64,000 bases of DNA. Source: Isoetes taiwanensis. Its lineage: Eukaryota; Streptophyta; Lycopodiopsida; Isoetales; Isoetaceae. The translations under genes and the position numbers were made by a program. The notes beneath the pieces were generated by a model. That model saw only the letters and a list, made by a program, of their open reading frames with translations, did no database searches and was not told where the DNA came from. The DNA is taken from positions 1,018,800 to 1,082,799 of the forward strand of contig JAJEKV010000085.1 of NCBI GenBank assembly GCA_021234155.1. Reading direction: 5' to 3'. This document shows, one piece after another, positions 48,286 through 59,274 of this stretch (positions are counted from its first letter, which is position 1; the number at the start of each line of letters is the position of its first letter).

Positions 48286-48317
48286 GGCCATTTTGAGACC
48301 CCAAATCCGCCCTAATG
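48286..48317 (-). repeat. Right terminal inverted repeat
   Basis: 32 bp, reverse complement of 44,322-44,353 without mismatch. Confidence 0.97.
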
Positions 48318-48978
48318 GGATATGCTTGTGGATACTATTGCGTAGCTGGCCCAAGTCTCTGCATCCCAAGTTCCCTTGTGGCATCAATGGTTCCCATCCG
48401 GTTCCTGCTTCCACATCTCATGCCACATGATATGCGTGTCTGCACTCGATAATAATGATTGGCAAGAGCATCTCAGCCAATGTGAGTGATCTGTAACAAA
48501 ATGGGCATGCTTCATTCAAACTAATGCTCGAATCTTCCTTCGTACTATCGAGAACGATTGGTGTTTGGGTAGGCAAACAAGGATCAAACTCAAAAGGTTG
48601 GCACATGCTGGATCGAGATGCCAAAAGCCGCATAAGGCAAGACTCAATTTATTTAGCTGCTCCAACTCGATGTCTCTAGAAATCTCTGCAGTTAATAAGG
48701 CATCAAGAGCTTGCTTCAAAGCTAGTCCCAACTCTTCAAGCTTCCCTTTTTTGTAGGTCAATTACTGCCTCAACACCCTCCTTGGCTGCACTTCAGAGCT
48801 TTGTTATTAAATCTTGGTACTTTTTAATTTCATTGGCCACACGAATCTGCCTAGATTTTAGACCTTTAATATTTTCTTTCTTGACACTGCACTTATCATC
48901 ACTCAGGCGCAGTTCGATAGTCAGTTTGTTGACATCATGTTCTGCAATAGAAATCCATTCCTCCAATATCCTCGACAT
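48318..48978 (-). pseudogene. N-terminal part of the block protein gene, copy 2: coiled coil plus RING-like Cys/His motif
   Basis: From 48,978 the minus strand reads SRILEEWISIAEHDVNKLTI with heptad-like Leu spacing, then LEELGLALKQALDALLTAE, then CPFCYRSLTLAEMLLPIIII ending in ECRHAYHVAC (CxxC ... CxHxxxxxC). After a frame change comes MWKQEPDG, which copy 1 shares. The Cys/His spacing recalls a degenerate RING or treble clef. Several frame changes mark a pseudogene. Copy 1 has another N-terminal sequence at this joint. Confidence 0.45.
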
Positions 48979-49060
48979 TTCTGAAACACAACGAGATAAT
49001 TAAAATTTTAAATTAGATAAACAATTGATAAAGTTCATATAAAATGATGCTCCATCTTGC

Positions 49061-50620
49061 AGGCATGGAATAAATCAAAGATTTTCATGCTGGTCAGATG
49101 GTCCTGCGTATATCATGCAGTGTCCACTTCAAACTGGCAAATCTTACATATAAAAATTTACTATGCCAGATCAACAAGGCACTCTGCTTTGGCATGCTCA
49201 TATAGCCTGGTTAAGGGGCACGATTTATGGAGCAATTATTATAGATCCTTATGATCCTAAAACCCTTCCATTTCCAAAGACTAAGGGGGAACACACTCTA
49301 GTATTAGTAATAACAATGAGAATCATAAAGGATGGTTTTATTAAAGGAATATTGAGTAGAAAATTTGTGCTTTGTTTTGTACCTAGGGGAATGGTGGAAC
49401 GATGATGTTTTGTTTGTTGAAAATGAGGAAGCTATAAACGGATCTGCCCCTAGATTGTCTAGTGCTTACTTGATCAATGGTCACCCTAGCCCCCTCCACT
49501 ACTGCTCTGCTGGTAAATAATACATAACTTAAGCCATAACTGCAAGAATCCCCAGAGGAATAAATTTCAACAACGTTTGAATTCCTATACTGCAGGCACA
49601 AAGATAGTAGATGTTAAGATGGGAAACAAATATCTTCTGAGAAAAATCAACAATGCGTCAGAAACTAATATCTTGACAGTGGCAAAGCACTGTCTGATAG
49701 TGCTAGCAACGGATGCATTCTAGAAAAGCAAATAACAACAAATACCTCGTTTCTGATCTCACCAGACCAGATGTATACATTTTTCATAACTGCAGATCAA
49801 CCAGCTGGGCAATACTACACAGTGGTTTTGCCATGGGAGTGCAAGAAATGCCAGCATTGGAATTCTGAGATACAAAGGAGCAAATGAAAAGGAGTTTCCA
49901 GTTTATCCAGACAGTGTACTACTCAAAAATGACAGCGGCGGTTGTGGATCTTTCAGGGGATTTAGCAGCCTGCAGCCTCTCTGATTCCTCGACTCAGATA
50001 CAAGCTATTTCAAAGCTTTCTGGTGTTCCGGGGATTAGTAGAGCGGAAGTTTGCTATTTGGCGGGACTTCTTGGGTGTTGTAGATGGTGATGGTCGGTTT
50101 GTACAGCAGTAGAGTTGCAGTTTTTCTGTGAGTTTGTTGTGGAGTGTCGAGGTATCGCTGTCTCTTTGGGGCAGTTCTCCTTCCTCCTCACTTGCTTTGT
50201 AACATTACCATTCTTTTAACACAGTTCTTCAAAAAAAAAAAAAATAACAATGTGCTTTTTGAGCAATCTCAAAGGTCGACCAGGTATCTGAATTCAGAAG
50301 CATGGCCTACAGAGGTTCCGAAGACAGTAGATGTGAATCTGTTTTGGGTAGTCTCGCTAAATCTAGAGCCTTGCACCTTCAGCCCAACCTCTATGTGCCA
50401 AGGAATTCCATACAATATTTCTGGCACCAACACCACAGTTTTTACCAACTCTGCAAGCTCCATCAACAACATTACCTTCCAAAGACCAGATATTGCCATT
50501 CTCCAGGCTTACTACTACAACGTTGGGGGTGTTTATACCTCTGATTTTCCTAAAATGCCTGCAAATTCTTTTAACCATACGAACCAGCCCCTTGAACACA
50601 AGCTGCAAGCTATAACTTGA
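49061..50620 (+). pseudogene. Laccase (multicopper oxidase), 5' exons missing, decayed
   Basis: After an AG at 49,062 the frame reads HGINQRFSCWSDGPAYIMQC, and later QQGTLLWHAHIAWLRGTIYG, the type-3 copper region of plant laccases with its HG and WHAH ligands. A stop interrupts it (KSYI-stop). Further exon-like parts: about 49,386-49,512 (GEWWNDDV, SSAYLINGHPSPLHYCS), 49,595-49,930 (KYLLRKINNAS, TADQPAGQYYT, ILRYKGAN) and 50,245-50,620 (RYLNSEAWPTEVPKTVDVNL, NNITFQRPDIAILQAYYYN, VYTSDFPKMP). The C-terminal third with the last copper ligands is absent. Laccases oxidise monolignols in the cell wall. Left of 49,061 the gene is cut off by the paralogous block. Confidence 0.9.
49935..50243 (+). 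mobile_element. LINE 3' end inserted in the laccase pseudogene
   Basis: Laccase-like coding (PVYPDSVLLKND) breaks off near 49,935 and resumes after an A run (50,229-50,243). The inserted piece ends TTTAACACAGTTCTTCAAAA..., typical of a plant L1 3' end (GCTTTGTAACA ... TTCTT poly(A)). Similar bases AAAAATGAC and AAAAAATAAC flank it and may be a degraded target duplication. Confidence 0.6.
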
Positions 50621-50654
50621 CCTGCGAGACACAAGCTTTAAGCTGCAAGCTGTA

Positions 50655-50804
50655 ACTACAAGATACACTCTCTCATTATGACTGTGACTGAAACTGCAAC
50701 AACTAAGGCGAGGCGCACTATGGTTGAGACTACAAGATACGCTCTCTCACTATGACTGTGACTGAAACTGCAACTACTAAGGCGAGGCGCACTATGGTTG
50801 AGAC
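50655..50804. repeat. Two tandem 74-75 bp units in a TGCAACT-rich stretch
   Basis: ACTACAAGATACRCTCTCTC recurs at 50,655 and 50,729, each followed by TGACTGTGACTGAAACTGCA. The surrounding DNA to about 51,010 is rich in TGCAACT/AAGCTGCAA variants. Confidence 0.85.
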
Positions 50805-51508
50805 TGAGACTATAAATGATAAGGCATAGTGGATCTGCAACAAGCAACTATAAGCTTTCACCTGCAATTTGCAACTGTGACTGGAATGATAAAAAGGTTG
50901 TAAATATCAACTAGAACATGTGACTAAGCTTGTAGCTGCAACTCACAACGACATGCTTCTACCTATGAGCTTCAACTTTGGCTTAAGACGTGCAATTATA
51001 CCTTACAACAATATGCTTCTAACTATGAATACAATAACAACTTCAATTCTATACAGCTATAAAAAAAAAAATTAACTTATGTAGCAAAATATACACATGC
51101 GATGCCCTGCTGGATATGTCTGGAGGTAAAGGTTTGGCACTTGGGCGGCAAGAAAATTGGGCTAAAATTTTCTTTTTTTTGGGCATTTTTTTCATTTACT
51201 TTAGCCATTTTTCTTGGCAAAACGGTTACAAAATAGCCATTTGGCTAACCTTAGCCGTTATTTTATTCTATGTCTTTAACCAAGTAAGTGTTTCAACGTT
51301 AAATTGGGCAAACCCAATTTAACATGCAAATTGCGACAGACAGTAAGCATATCAAGCCCTTTTGAAAATGATTCGGCATCAAATTTCTTCGAGCAACATA
51401 TAATTGTTGCTTTCTGCGTTGCTCAAGCTTGAAGACGTCAATCTCCACTTTACTTCATGTAAGCGAAGTTTCAAGCCGCAGCATAAAGATTTTTTTTTTC
51501 ACAGCGTG

Positions 51509-51586
51509 GCGAAAACAGTTTTCGCTTTTTAAGTCGAAACTGTTATTTTGCTTACGCGAAAAAAAAAATAAAAAAAATAGCGTAAG
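51509..51586. repeat. Pair of short palindromes
   Basis: GCGAAAACAGTTTTCGC (51,509-51,525) is a perfect 8-bp inverted repeat around one base. CTTACGC (51,551-51,557) pairs with GCGTAAG (51,580-51,586) around an A-rich loop. Confidence 0.75.
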
Positions 51587-51655
51587 TAAAACAATCGTTT
51601 TGCTTATGCGAGCCAATTTTCACATGTTTAAACTGAAATTTAAACTACGGAAAAA

Positions 51656-52531
51656 ATAAAAAAACCTTTTACATCTACTCTGGACCTTTATGGGGACCTC
51701 CTAGACGTTTAACATTAAAGATCTAGAGACCAATAATGCTACAATTTGCAACCTCATACATATACAGGTGTCCTATATCTATGAGCACAGATCTGGTTAC
51801 AAGAATGTTCAATATTCCAGATATATTCCATATAAGCAAATACATTTTACATCTCTAGTTACTGAAAGATGTAAGACAACTAAATTTTATTTTTTATCAG
51901 TAGTAAACTGGAGTTTCAAACCGTGTACTACAAGTAGAATACAACTTGCATCATATTTACTGTTTTGAGGAAGTATCATCCAGAAATTTTGCACAAACAT
52001 ATCAATTGGAAGTATACATTGTAGGGAGCAGAAATTCCTGTTACCTGCACCACAACGAACAAAAAACAAGCGTTAATACGGTTGCTTATGAACATGGTAG
52101 CAGGTGGCATAAGAATTTCTGGGTTTATAGCCCTTCACCCTGCTTGTAAACCACAAACAGTTATAAAGGCATAAATACACACATTTAACAATGCTAGATC
52201 CTAAAGCCTAGAATGTTAAATTAATTAATCTTTGTTATTCCCTGGCTACATGGAATCACAAAAGATAAGTACATCATTATTCTATCATTCTTTCACCATA
52301 GTAGTTAGATCTGTAGCCAAAAGACCTGCAACAGCATTTTTATTTTAGCTATGACCTCCAATACTATTCATAGAAGATCTATTCTAAGTAAATTTCTTAA
52401 ATCCTTTCCTTATTGTAATTATTTCTATTTTTATCCATAATAGAGAAGATTATTGCAGCCAGACCAGTTTTAAGTCAAGGCTTGTATTAAAATATGTACG
52501 ACAGTCATAACTAAAACATTATACTCAGATC
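51656..52531 (-). repeat. Terminal-repeat R, partial copy 1
   Basis: Matches the first 876 bp of the repeats at 54,538 and 60,907 (same left boundary ATAAAAAAACCTTTTACATC). It ends abruptly in ACTCAGATC, where the others continue TGCAATAATG. It lies outside the retroelement, in the same orientation, 2 kb from its end. Confidence 0.9.
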
Positions 52532-54537
52532 ACCATATGCAGGGATAAGTTCGGTTACCTGCATGTCAACCATTCAAGGATTAGCCTAAGAAGGGTAATC
52601 TCAAAAGGACACACAGGTAAGCAAAGAACCTATCCGGCTTAACGCCTTTCAACACATTTATTTAGCAATGTCAAAAAATATAATAGGGCAAACAACTTCA
52701 AGAAGTTTCAGAAAAACCAAAGGAACCCAATATAGCAAACTAAATTAACGAAAAAATAAGTTAAAATATAGCAGTTACAAAGAACAGCCCAATAGAGGAG
52801 GCTTTCTAAGTTGGGGCATAGATAAATGAAATGCCCATCACTCAATAATAGCATGGACGCCTTGAGCAATACCATAGCCAGCATAAGTGCATAGAATCCG
52901 CTGCAATTGATCACAAAACCAGCAAGTCTACAAGCTATATATTCAGCAATAAATGAGCAGAAAGAAAGATGGATACAAAGGATACATAGGACAGATAGCG
53001 AGTAAGGAACACTTAGCACAGATCACCATACGATATGTATGTCTGGAAGACATCGAAAAAAACATCAAGAGGCATATAACCAAGGCTGGAGTTCAATCTG
53101 AAAGCCGATATGGACAGATCTGGCCATTAGACAAATGATAAACCAGACTAAATGAAAAGAAGCTATACATGTTAAAATTATAAAGCCGTGTTCCAGCAAG
53201 AAAAGAGATCTCGTTACCGATACTGGTTGTATAAACTAGGTAGACACCACCTTAGCAGTTCCAGCAGAGATAGAATCGGCACACAATATTAGCATCTCTA
53301 AGAGCATGGCATGCAAAGAGCACGAGATGTTGCATATAATTACAAGCATAGGTGAAAACAGTGAGATAACTACAAGGGTGCAATATGACCAGTTAAATGC
53401 AGCTTTAGAAATTACAGATCGCTTTGAGTTAAAGTAAAGAGCAATAAAAAACACATCTCTTCATACCAGCAGTGATCGTATAGAAAGATGCCTTCAAATA
53501 CTTAACTCAAGGTAAATTAGAAGCTAAAGAGAGACCTGATTTGCACTGTTGTAAGGTTACGGTCGTCCACTTGTGTATCAGCTGGAACAAAAGCCTTTGC
53601 AGCATTTTCCAATAGGAGGCTCCATAGGAGAACTTGGAAGATCAATGGCACTCTGAAACAGAACATGAACAGATCTTCATTCACCTTTAAGAGGCGCATC
53701 TTTCCTGGCAGTACAGATTCTGAAGCTATGACAGGCTTATGGTAAATGAAAGCTTTTCAACCATTCTTCAGCAATTTTCTTTTCTTCCTCCTTTTAAGGA
53801 GAGTGGATTTGTTGAATCTGTCCTTCCATCTTCCCATCAACAGGTAATAAACAGGCAAACAAAGAGCCATCTCAAAAACTGATCTGAGCTATCCGGCTGC
53901 CTGAAAGCTAGCATATGCCATCGCGAAAGGTTAAGATGGCATCTCCATGCATCGTGAAGCTTTTAGGTTAAAGCAAAACCCTAATTCAAAAAATTCGTTC
54001 TGTGTGAAAGCTAAGGACAAAGGAAAAAAGGTAACTACGAAAATTAAAAATATAGGAGATACAAGATAAAATATAATGGTTGAAGGCAAATGATAAGTGC
54101 ACCCCTAGACAAGCTATTTCCGGTACTTTAGAAGGGGATGAGTAGGGCCAAGGACCGCTAACCTTATGATTATGAAAAACAAACAAATTGAAGCAAGAAA
54201 TAAAAGATCATGGGTAGTCAATTAAGGAAGGAAGGAAGGAAGTTTATTTTAACGTCCACGGAGGCAAAGAGTATAACTACGGAATGGAAAACACAATACC
54301 ACTAAGAGATAAGTTATTGTGTCAATATGTACATCCAAAAAGCCATTAAAGATAGTAAGGCAAGTTTTTTATTAAAGAAAATATAAGACTTCCAGTAAAG
54401 ATCTAGAAACACAGCAATGCATGCCAAATTATCCGAGTTGGTCAAAGTGGCTGTGAGTTGAGTAGACATGTTTCAGAGCAGACAGCTAATTCTAGAGTTA
54501 CACAGGCAAAGGATATTTCCTTGGGAAAAAATATATA
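52532..54537. other. Stretch between R copies, no gene recognised
   Basis: On the minus strand about 53,510-53,720 looks weakly exon-like (TTCAG acceptor-like site, VPADTQVDDRNLTTVQI) but no family is recognised. A (GGAA) short run lies near 54,225. Nothing else supported. Confidence 0.4.
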
Positions 54538-55764
54538 CATAAAAAAAAACCTTTTACATCTACTCTGGACCTTTATGGGGACCTCCTAGACGTTTAACAT
54601 TAAAGATCTAGAGACCAATAATGCTACAATTTGCAACCTCATACATATCTGTGTGTCCTATATCTATGAGCATGATCCGTTACAAGAATGTTCAATATTC
54701 CAGATATATTCCATATAAGCAAATACATTTTACATCTCTAGTTACTGAAAGATGTAAGACAACTAAATTTTATTTTTTATCAGTAGTAAACTGGAGTTTC
54801 AAACCGTGTACTACAAGTAGAATACAACTTGCATCATATTTACTGTTTTGAGGAAGTATCATCCAGAAATTTTGCACAAACATATCAATTGGAAGTATAC
54901 ATTGTAGAGAGCGTAAATTCATTGCACCGCACCTAACGAACAAAAAACAAGCGTTAATACGGTTGCTTATGAATATGGTAGCAGGTGGCATAAGAATTTC
55001 TGGGTTTATAGCCCTTCACCCTGCTTGTAAACCACAAACAGTTATAAAGGCATAAATACACACATTTAACAATGCTAGACTATGCTCCTAAAGCCTAGAA
55101 TGTTAAATTAATTAATCTTTGTTATTCCCTGGCTACATGGAATCACAAAAGATAAGTACATCATTATTCTATCATTCTTTCACCATAGTAGTTAAATCTG
55201 TAGCCAAAAGACCTGCAACAGCATTTTTATTTTAGCTATGACCTCCAATACTATTCATAGAAGATCTATTCTAAGTAAATTTCTTAAATCCTTTCCTTAT
55301 TGTAATTATTTCTATTTTTATCCATAATAGAGAAGATTATTGCAGCCAGACCAGTTTTAAGTCAAGGCTTGTATTAAAATATGTACAACAGTCATAACTA
55401 AAACATTATACTCAGATCTGCAATAATGTAAATTATATCACTAAATTATCACTTAGATTTGCAGCTAGTAGATCAGCAGCAGCTATTATACTTCAGCCCT
55501 GACCCCTAGTTGTGTGCATGGAAGATATATTCTAAGCTATTTCCATAAATCATTTCCATATCGTAAATATTGTATTTCAGTCCCTAATATAGACAATCAC
55601 TACAAGCAGACTAGCTTCCAGCCTAGGCATGCATCAAAATGAATAGGCCTGTCCTAGCCCAAGCAAGCATTATTATCAGATCTGCAATAATGAACACTCT
55701 ACAAGTATTTCACCAACTTAACATATCCAATAGTAGAATTCTATTATAATACTACATTACTCTT

Positions 55765-56160
55765 TCAAATCCTAGAATCCATATGATCCCAAACCTGGTT
55801 AGTTCGATTTGGCATGCTGGCCTGAGGATCCGCCTCCCTAGTGGCTTTGGCTTTGGTATTTGCCATATCAAGTTGTTTGCTAAATCCAGCTTCATCCATA
55901 TTACTATTGGTATTCATAACACTTGCTTGAGTCATCTGCAGATCAGGCTGCTGCTCTACATTCTGCATATTGTCTCCATGAATTTCTCCACCTTCAGTAG
56001 TAGGTGAAAGCCCAAGAGCCATTTCTTTCTCCTTGCTGCTGCTTGCAATCAGTGCAGGCTTATGAAACTGAAAAACCTTCAATCTTTTGGCCATGCCATT
56101 CTTCTCCTCCTGCAACTTCTTCCTGGTGACCATATTGAGATCACCCTTTCTTCTGCCCAT
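55765..56160 (-). CDS. Hypothetical 131-codon ORF inside R2
   Basis: The frame opens MGRRKGDLNMVTRKKLQEEK, basic, then polar and acidic (Gln, Asn, Asp). The same frame is open in R3 (62,134-62,529) with only three or four amino-acid differences, so its openness in both copies may reflect selection in the source element. No domain is recognised. By position in a terminal repeat it could be an upstream ORF of the retroelement. Confidence 0.45.
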   Translation of the reverse strand: MGRRKGDLNMVTRKKLQEEKNGMAKRLKVFQFHKPALIASSSKEKEMALGLSPTTEGGEIHGDNMQNVEQQPDLQMTQASVMNTNSNMDEAGFSKQLDMANTKAKATREADPQASMPNRTNQVWDHMDSRI

Positions 56161-56282
56161 GCATACACTATACTAATCAGAGCTTACGAAAGCATCTTTA
56201 TGCCATCCATAGCTGATCTTAGAGTTCGACTTCAAAAGGACCTTCTTATATGCTATTTTCAGGTTAAGATCAGTCCTTACCT

Positions 56283-56329
56283 GGGAGGACATTACACCCG
56301 AAGGTGTTTCCGGTCGTCAAGTCCAGCCC
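56283..56329 (-). ncRNA. Hammerhead-like RNA fold in R2
   Basis: Read on the minus strand: an open stem formed by GGG..GGAC and GUCC.CCC encloses UUGACGA, then CCG, then GAA, then a hairpin ACACC-UUCG-GGUGU, then A. This is the layout of a type-I hammerhead (core CUGANGA, GAA, stem III, cleavage base). But position 3 is U rather than C, and stem II is reduced to three bases. It is probably weak or inactive. The identical segment recurs in R3 at 62,648-62,694. Confidence 0.35.
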
Positions 56330-56647
56330 ATCCACGATGATAGTTTAGGTTTTGTTTGTTTCTATTTTGTTAGATATTTAGACCATTGAGTTTTAGCCCT
56401 AACACATATTCCATAGTTTCACAACAATGAAAGTGCCCCTTATAGTTCCATGCTCTCACACATAGGTTATTATTTAAACCATGTATTCACTTACACTGAT
56501 CCTATTACCATGCTTAACATAATAAAAACCCTGCCACCTACCGTAGTCCAGGGGGGCCTTAGCATGAAAAATCTTCAAAATTGACAACAAGGAGAGTAGG
56601 GCCTTGTTGCCATGCAAGGCCCTACCCTTCCTATGTTGTTCTACTCC

Positions 56648-58716
56648 TCAACAAATATATAGTTCCAGACTATACCAGAGTTTTAGTATTCTTACCATAT
56701 CTCCAAAATTGTAAAGTATACCTGAATATTCTTCCATGTGTAGTGCTTGAAGCACGTGTTTGCATACATCCTTCCTTTTAAATCCATTTGAACAGAATGC
56801 CTCAATGAGGGCAGCAATATCTAGGGTCGCATTATGTGCAAAAGAATGTGTATATATGTACGGCATAACTTGAGATATAATTACCTTTGATGCTTGTTTG
56901 TATGGTCTACAGCTATCTGCCATTATGAACTTGCTGGCTTTGAATGGAAGTTTTTCCCTTTTGTCATATCTTGAACATTCAAATATTCCCCTTTCATGAT
57001 CATGTACCTGTATTGTCATATTCAGGAAGTTGCATTTATATCCGACCTTCTCCTGCTTATTTTGTGTATCCTATTATTCTGTTTCATCCTTTATCCCAAG
57101 GTATTCCATGTTATATACAGTAAACTCAGCATCTTTTGTGAAGAACTTACTCAAATCTCCTCCATTTAGCACATTGAGATCATCTATGTATCGTGCTGCA
57201 TGCTGAAACCTGTAGATGTCACTAAATTTCCCATTGTGTGCTAGTTTCAGTATGAACCTCAGCTCATGCCAGGCTAGATAGAGGTTGCACCATGCGGGGC
57301 TGCACGAGAAGCCCATAGGGATGCCTCTCTTTTGCCTCCATGTGCTCTTTCTCATCTGTAGAAAACAGTTATTCAAGAGCCATTTATTCATTTCCTTCAA
57401 TTTGTCTCTAGGAATATTAGTCCAACTGGCATGTTCTTTGTCACTATGTGCTCTTACCCATTTAACTATGAAAGTATCATTTTTCTCCTTAACGAGTAAG
57501 TCAAATAGTCTGAGTTCATTTAGAATATAATCCCAGACTAGGTCAATTACCTCATCCATTATGCTGCAGATTCCGTCATCCCCAGTGAGTGGAATGTTCT
57601 CGTAGCATTTGGTAATATCTGCAGAGAAGACATTATAGTTTTTGCATGGTAAGTTCAATACCATGTCATAAACAGACTCAATGATCCAACATGCATTAAT
57701 CTTGTTTGGATTCCACATTCTAATTCTTGCAGTCTGCCTATAGCATATTTTTGGCCATAGTTCAAGCACACTATTTAGTATTGCAGTAATCATACTGGCC
57801 AGATCAGTATATATAGTGTTGTTGGCATTTGTTAACCACCTATGCCTTGTAGCTGGCCATTAGATATGGTAACTTCAGGTTTTGTGGTAACCTGTTTACC
57901 AGTAAACTCCCCAATATCCTTTATACACTTTGCTTTAATGTTTTCAGCAGCATGCTCACATCTTTCAAAATCCTCACTGGTCAACTTCTTAATAGCCATA
58001 TCATATATATGCTTTTGGCATATGAACACAGGATTATTGGCGGCTTTATCCAATCCTGACACATACAGATTTTTATTAAGCCATTCGATATTCTTTTTCA
58101 CCTCCAAGTCCTTCAGTAGAAACCTTTTGGGTAAGAGAGTGCTTTTCAATTCCACTATTTCCATGTGTGCATAGCGCATCAATAGGTTGCATAGCCCCTG
58201 TATGTCCTCTTTTGTAAGATCCAGTAAGCTGAATCTGTGTACAGTAAAAAATTGATCACACAGTTTCTAAAAGTCCTCCATTACTTGTTGCACATTAAGG
58301 CAGTCATCAGGAATATGGTTAAGCCCATGCGCAAGTGCATTTCTGAGTTTGGTAATGTGGATGATTTGTAAATTAGTGGTGCGTACATGTCCAATGCTAT
58401 GATCAATGAACTTGGTGAGATTTGGATTATTGCATGGACAATTGGCCATGTTACCTTCTGCAAACACTTTAAACGGTTTATATAGTTTATGTTTAAGCTG
58501 CTCTGTGTATCTCCATGCAAATACTGTGTTCTCAACAAGCTCACTGCCTCTTTCCTGCAGTGTCTCAAACATAACCATATTGAAAATATTTCTGGCATTA
58601 AATTTTTCCATAGCATTTGAAAAAAAGGTAAGGTGAACAATCTGCTGTTTTTTATCTTCCTTTTGAGAACATAGATGTCTCTTCTTGTTAATGTCTTTGA
58701 CAATGATCCTGTTCAC
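56648..58716 (-). pseudogene. ORF2: CxC motif, DKG-like motif and reverse transcriptase of the Penelope-like element
   Basis: Starting at 58,716, the first 90 residues lead to CPCNNPNLTKFIDHSIGHV (the CxC domain) and LRNALAHGLNHI. Next come GLDKAANNPVFICQKHIY (DKG-like motif), FSADITKCYENIPL (RT motif A), KRGIPMGFSCSPAWCN (motif B), ARYIDDL (motif C), and after the core CSRYDKREKLPFKASKF and VIISQVMPYIYTHS (thumb-side region). Extra sequence between motifs A and B could be the insertion-in-fingers domain. Defects: in-frame TAG at 58,269-58,267, a frameshift near 57,835, and TAA TAG at 57,076-57,071. It would copy element RNA at the target. No GIY-YIG nuclease precedes or follows. Confidence 0.8.
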
Positions 58717-58769
58717 ATCTACACAAACATATGGATGTTAGAATGTAAAACTTCATGTAGTTCATATTA

Positions 58770-59091
58770 GGGTGAAAGCATGCTAGGGTGTACCATCTAA
58801 AGTTCTTTTTAGGGAGTGCGAAACTACCCAAAAAAGTACCCAGTACTGGGTACTGGGAACTTGCATAAATGTCTCAATAAACAATAAGTTTGAGAGTTGA
58901 TTCATTCATTTTAATCTCTAATAGTATTGTTATCCTCTAATACTATAGATTAACATGTTATTGACCTTCAATTCAGAATTTTTGAATTGATTTTAATGAG
59001 AAGAAAAAATAGAAAGTACCAGTTTTAAAAGTACCCAGTGTAGGTACTTTTGAGGGTTCCAAAAGTGGTACACCGTAGCATGCTTTCACCC
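58770..59091. mobile_element. MITE family M, copy 2 (322 bp)
   Basis: Termini GGGTGAAAGCATGCTAGGGT and TAGCATGCTTTCACCC are the same family as 22,155-22,475, with the same GTACCCAG-rich subterminal zones. The 4-bp ATTA flanks both ends (58,766-58,769 and 59,092-59,095). It sits between ORF1 and ORF2 of the Penelope-like element. Confidence 0.9.
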
Positions 59092-59274
59092 ATTAAAGCA
59101 ACAAGTTCCAGACTCTTTTCAAAAATGGTTCATAGAACCAAGCCCTAATGGGTGTATATTATTTGTATCAGTTTTTTTCAAAAATATTATCATCACACCC
59201 TGGGGAACTTGATACATTAAACCCCAGGGGTGGATTTCCGCCACATATATAAGAAAAAACTTTCCTTTGTGGAC

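Larger units (their letters stand above)
44322..48317. mobile_element. 3,996-bp terminal-inverted-repeat element without target duplication
   Basis: A perfect 32-bp terminal inverted repeat begins CATTAGGGCGGATTTGGGGT (44,322-44,353 and 48,286-48,317). Similarity continues inwards, with ATTCCACGTCAT shared within the next 40 bp. Compared with the empty site at 19,320 (CCAATAGA/GGATATG) no target bases are duplicated. It has no transposase frame I recognise. A plus-strand frame at 45,080-45,526 (148 codons) is the only sizeable one. The middle is AT-rich and carries an array of hairpins. Superfamily unassigned; the long inverted repeat hints at Mutator-like. Confidence 0.88.
43144..48418. repeat. 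Paralogous block, copy 2 (split by a 3,996-bp element)
   Basis: The left part 43,144-44,321 and right part 48,318-48,418 match copy 1 at 11.9-19.4 kb. It lacks the 841-bp and copia insertions of copy 1 but holds the inverted-repeat element at 44,322-48,317. Confidence 0.92.
54538..56528 (-). repeat. Terminal-repeat R2 (downstream pseudo-LTR)
   Basis: Direct repeat of 60,907-62,888. Inside, two diverged tandem units of about 250 bp each end CAGATCTGCAATAATG (about 55,418 and 55,680). It also carries a short minus-strand frame (55,765-56,160) and a hammerhead-like fold. Confidence 0.93.

Noticed and set aside
58717-59274. A GIY-YIG nuclease hidden between ORF1 and ORF2
   Set aside because: Most of this interval is the MITE; the remaining roughly 230 bp shows no GIY or YIG motif in any minus-strand frame I read.
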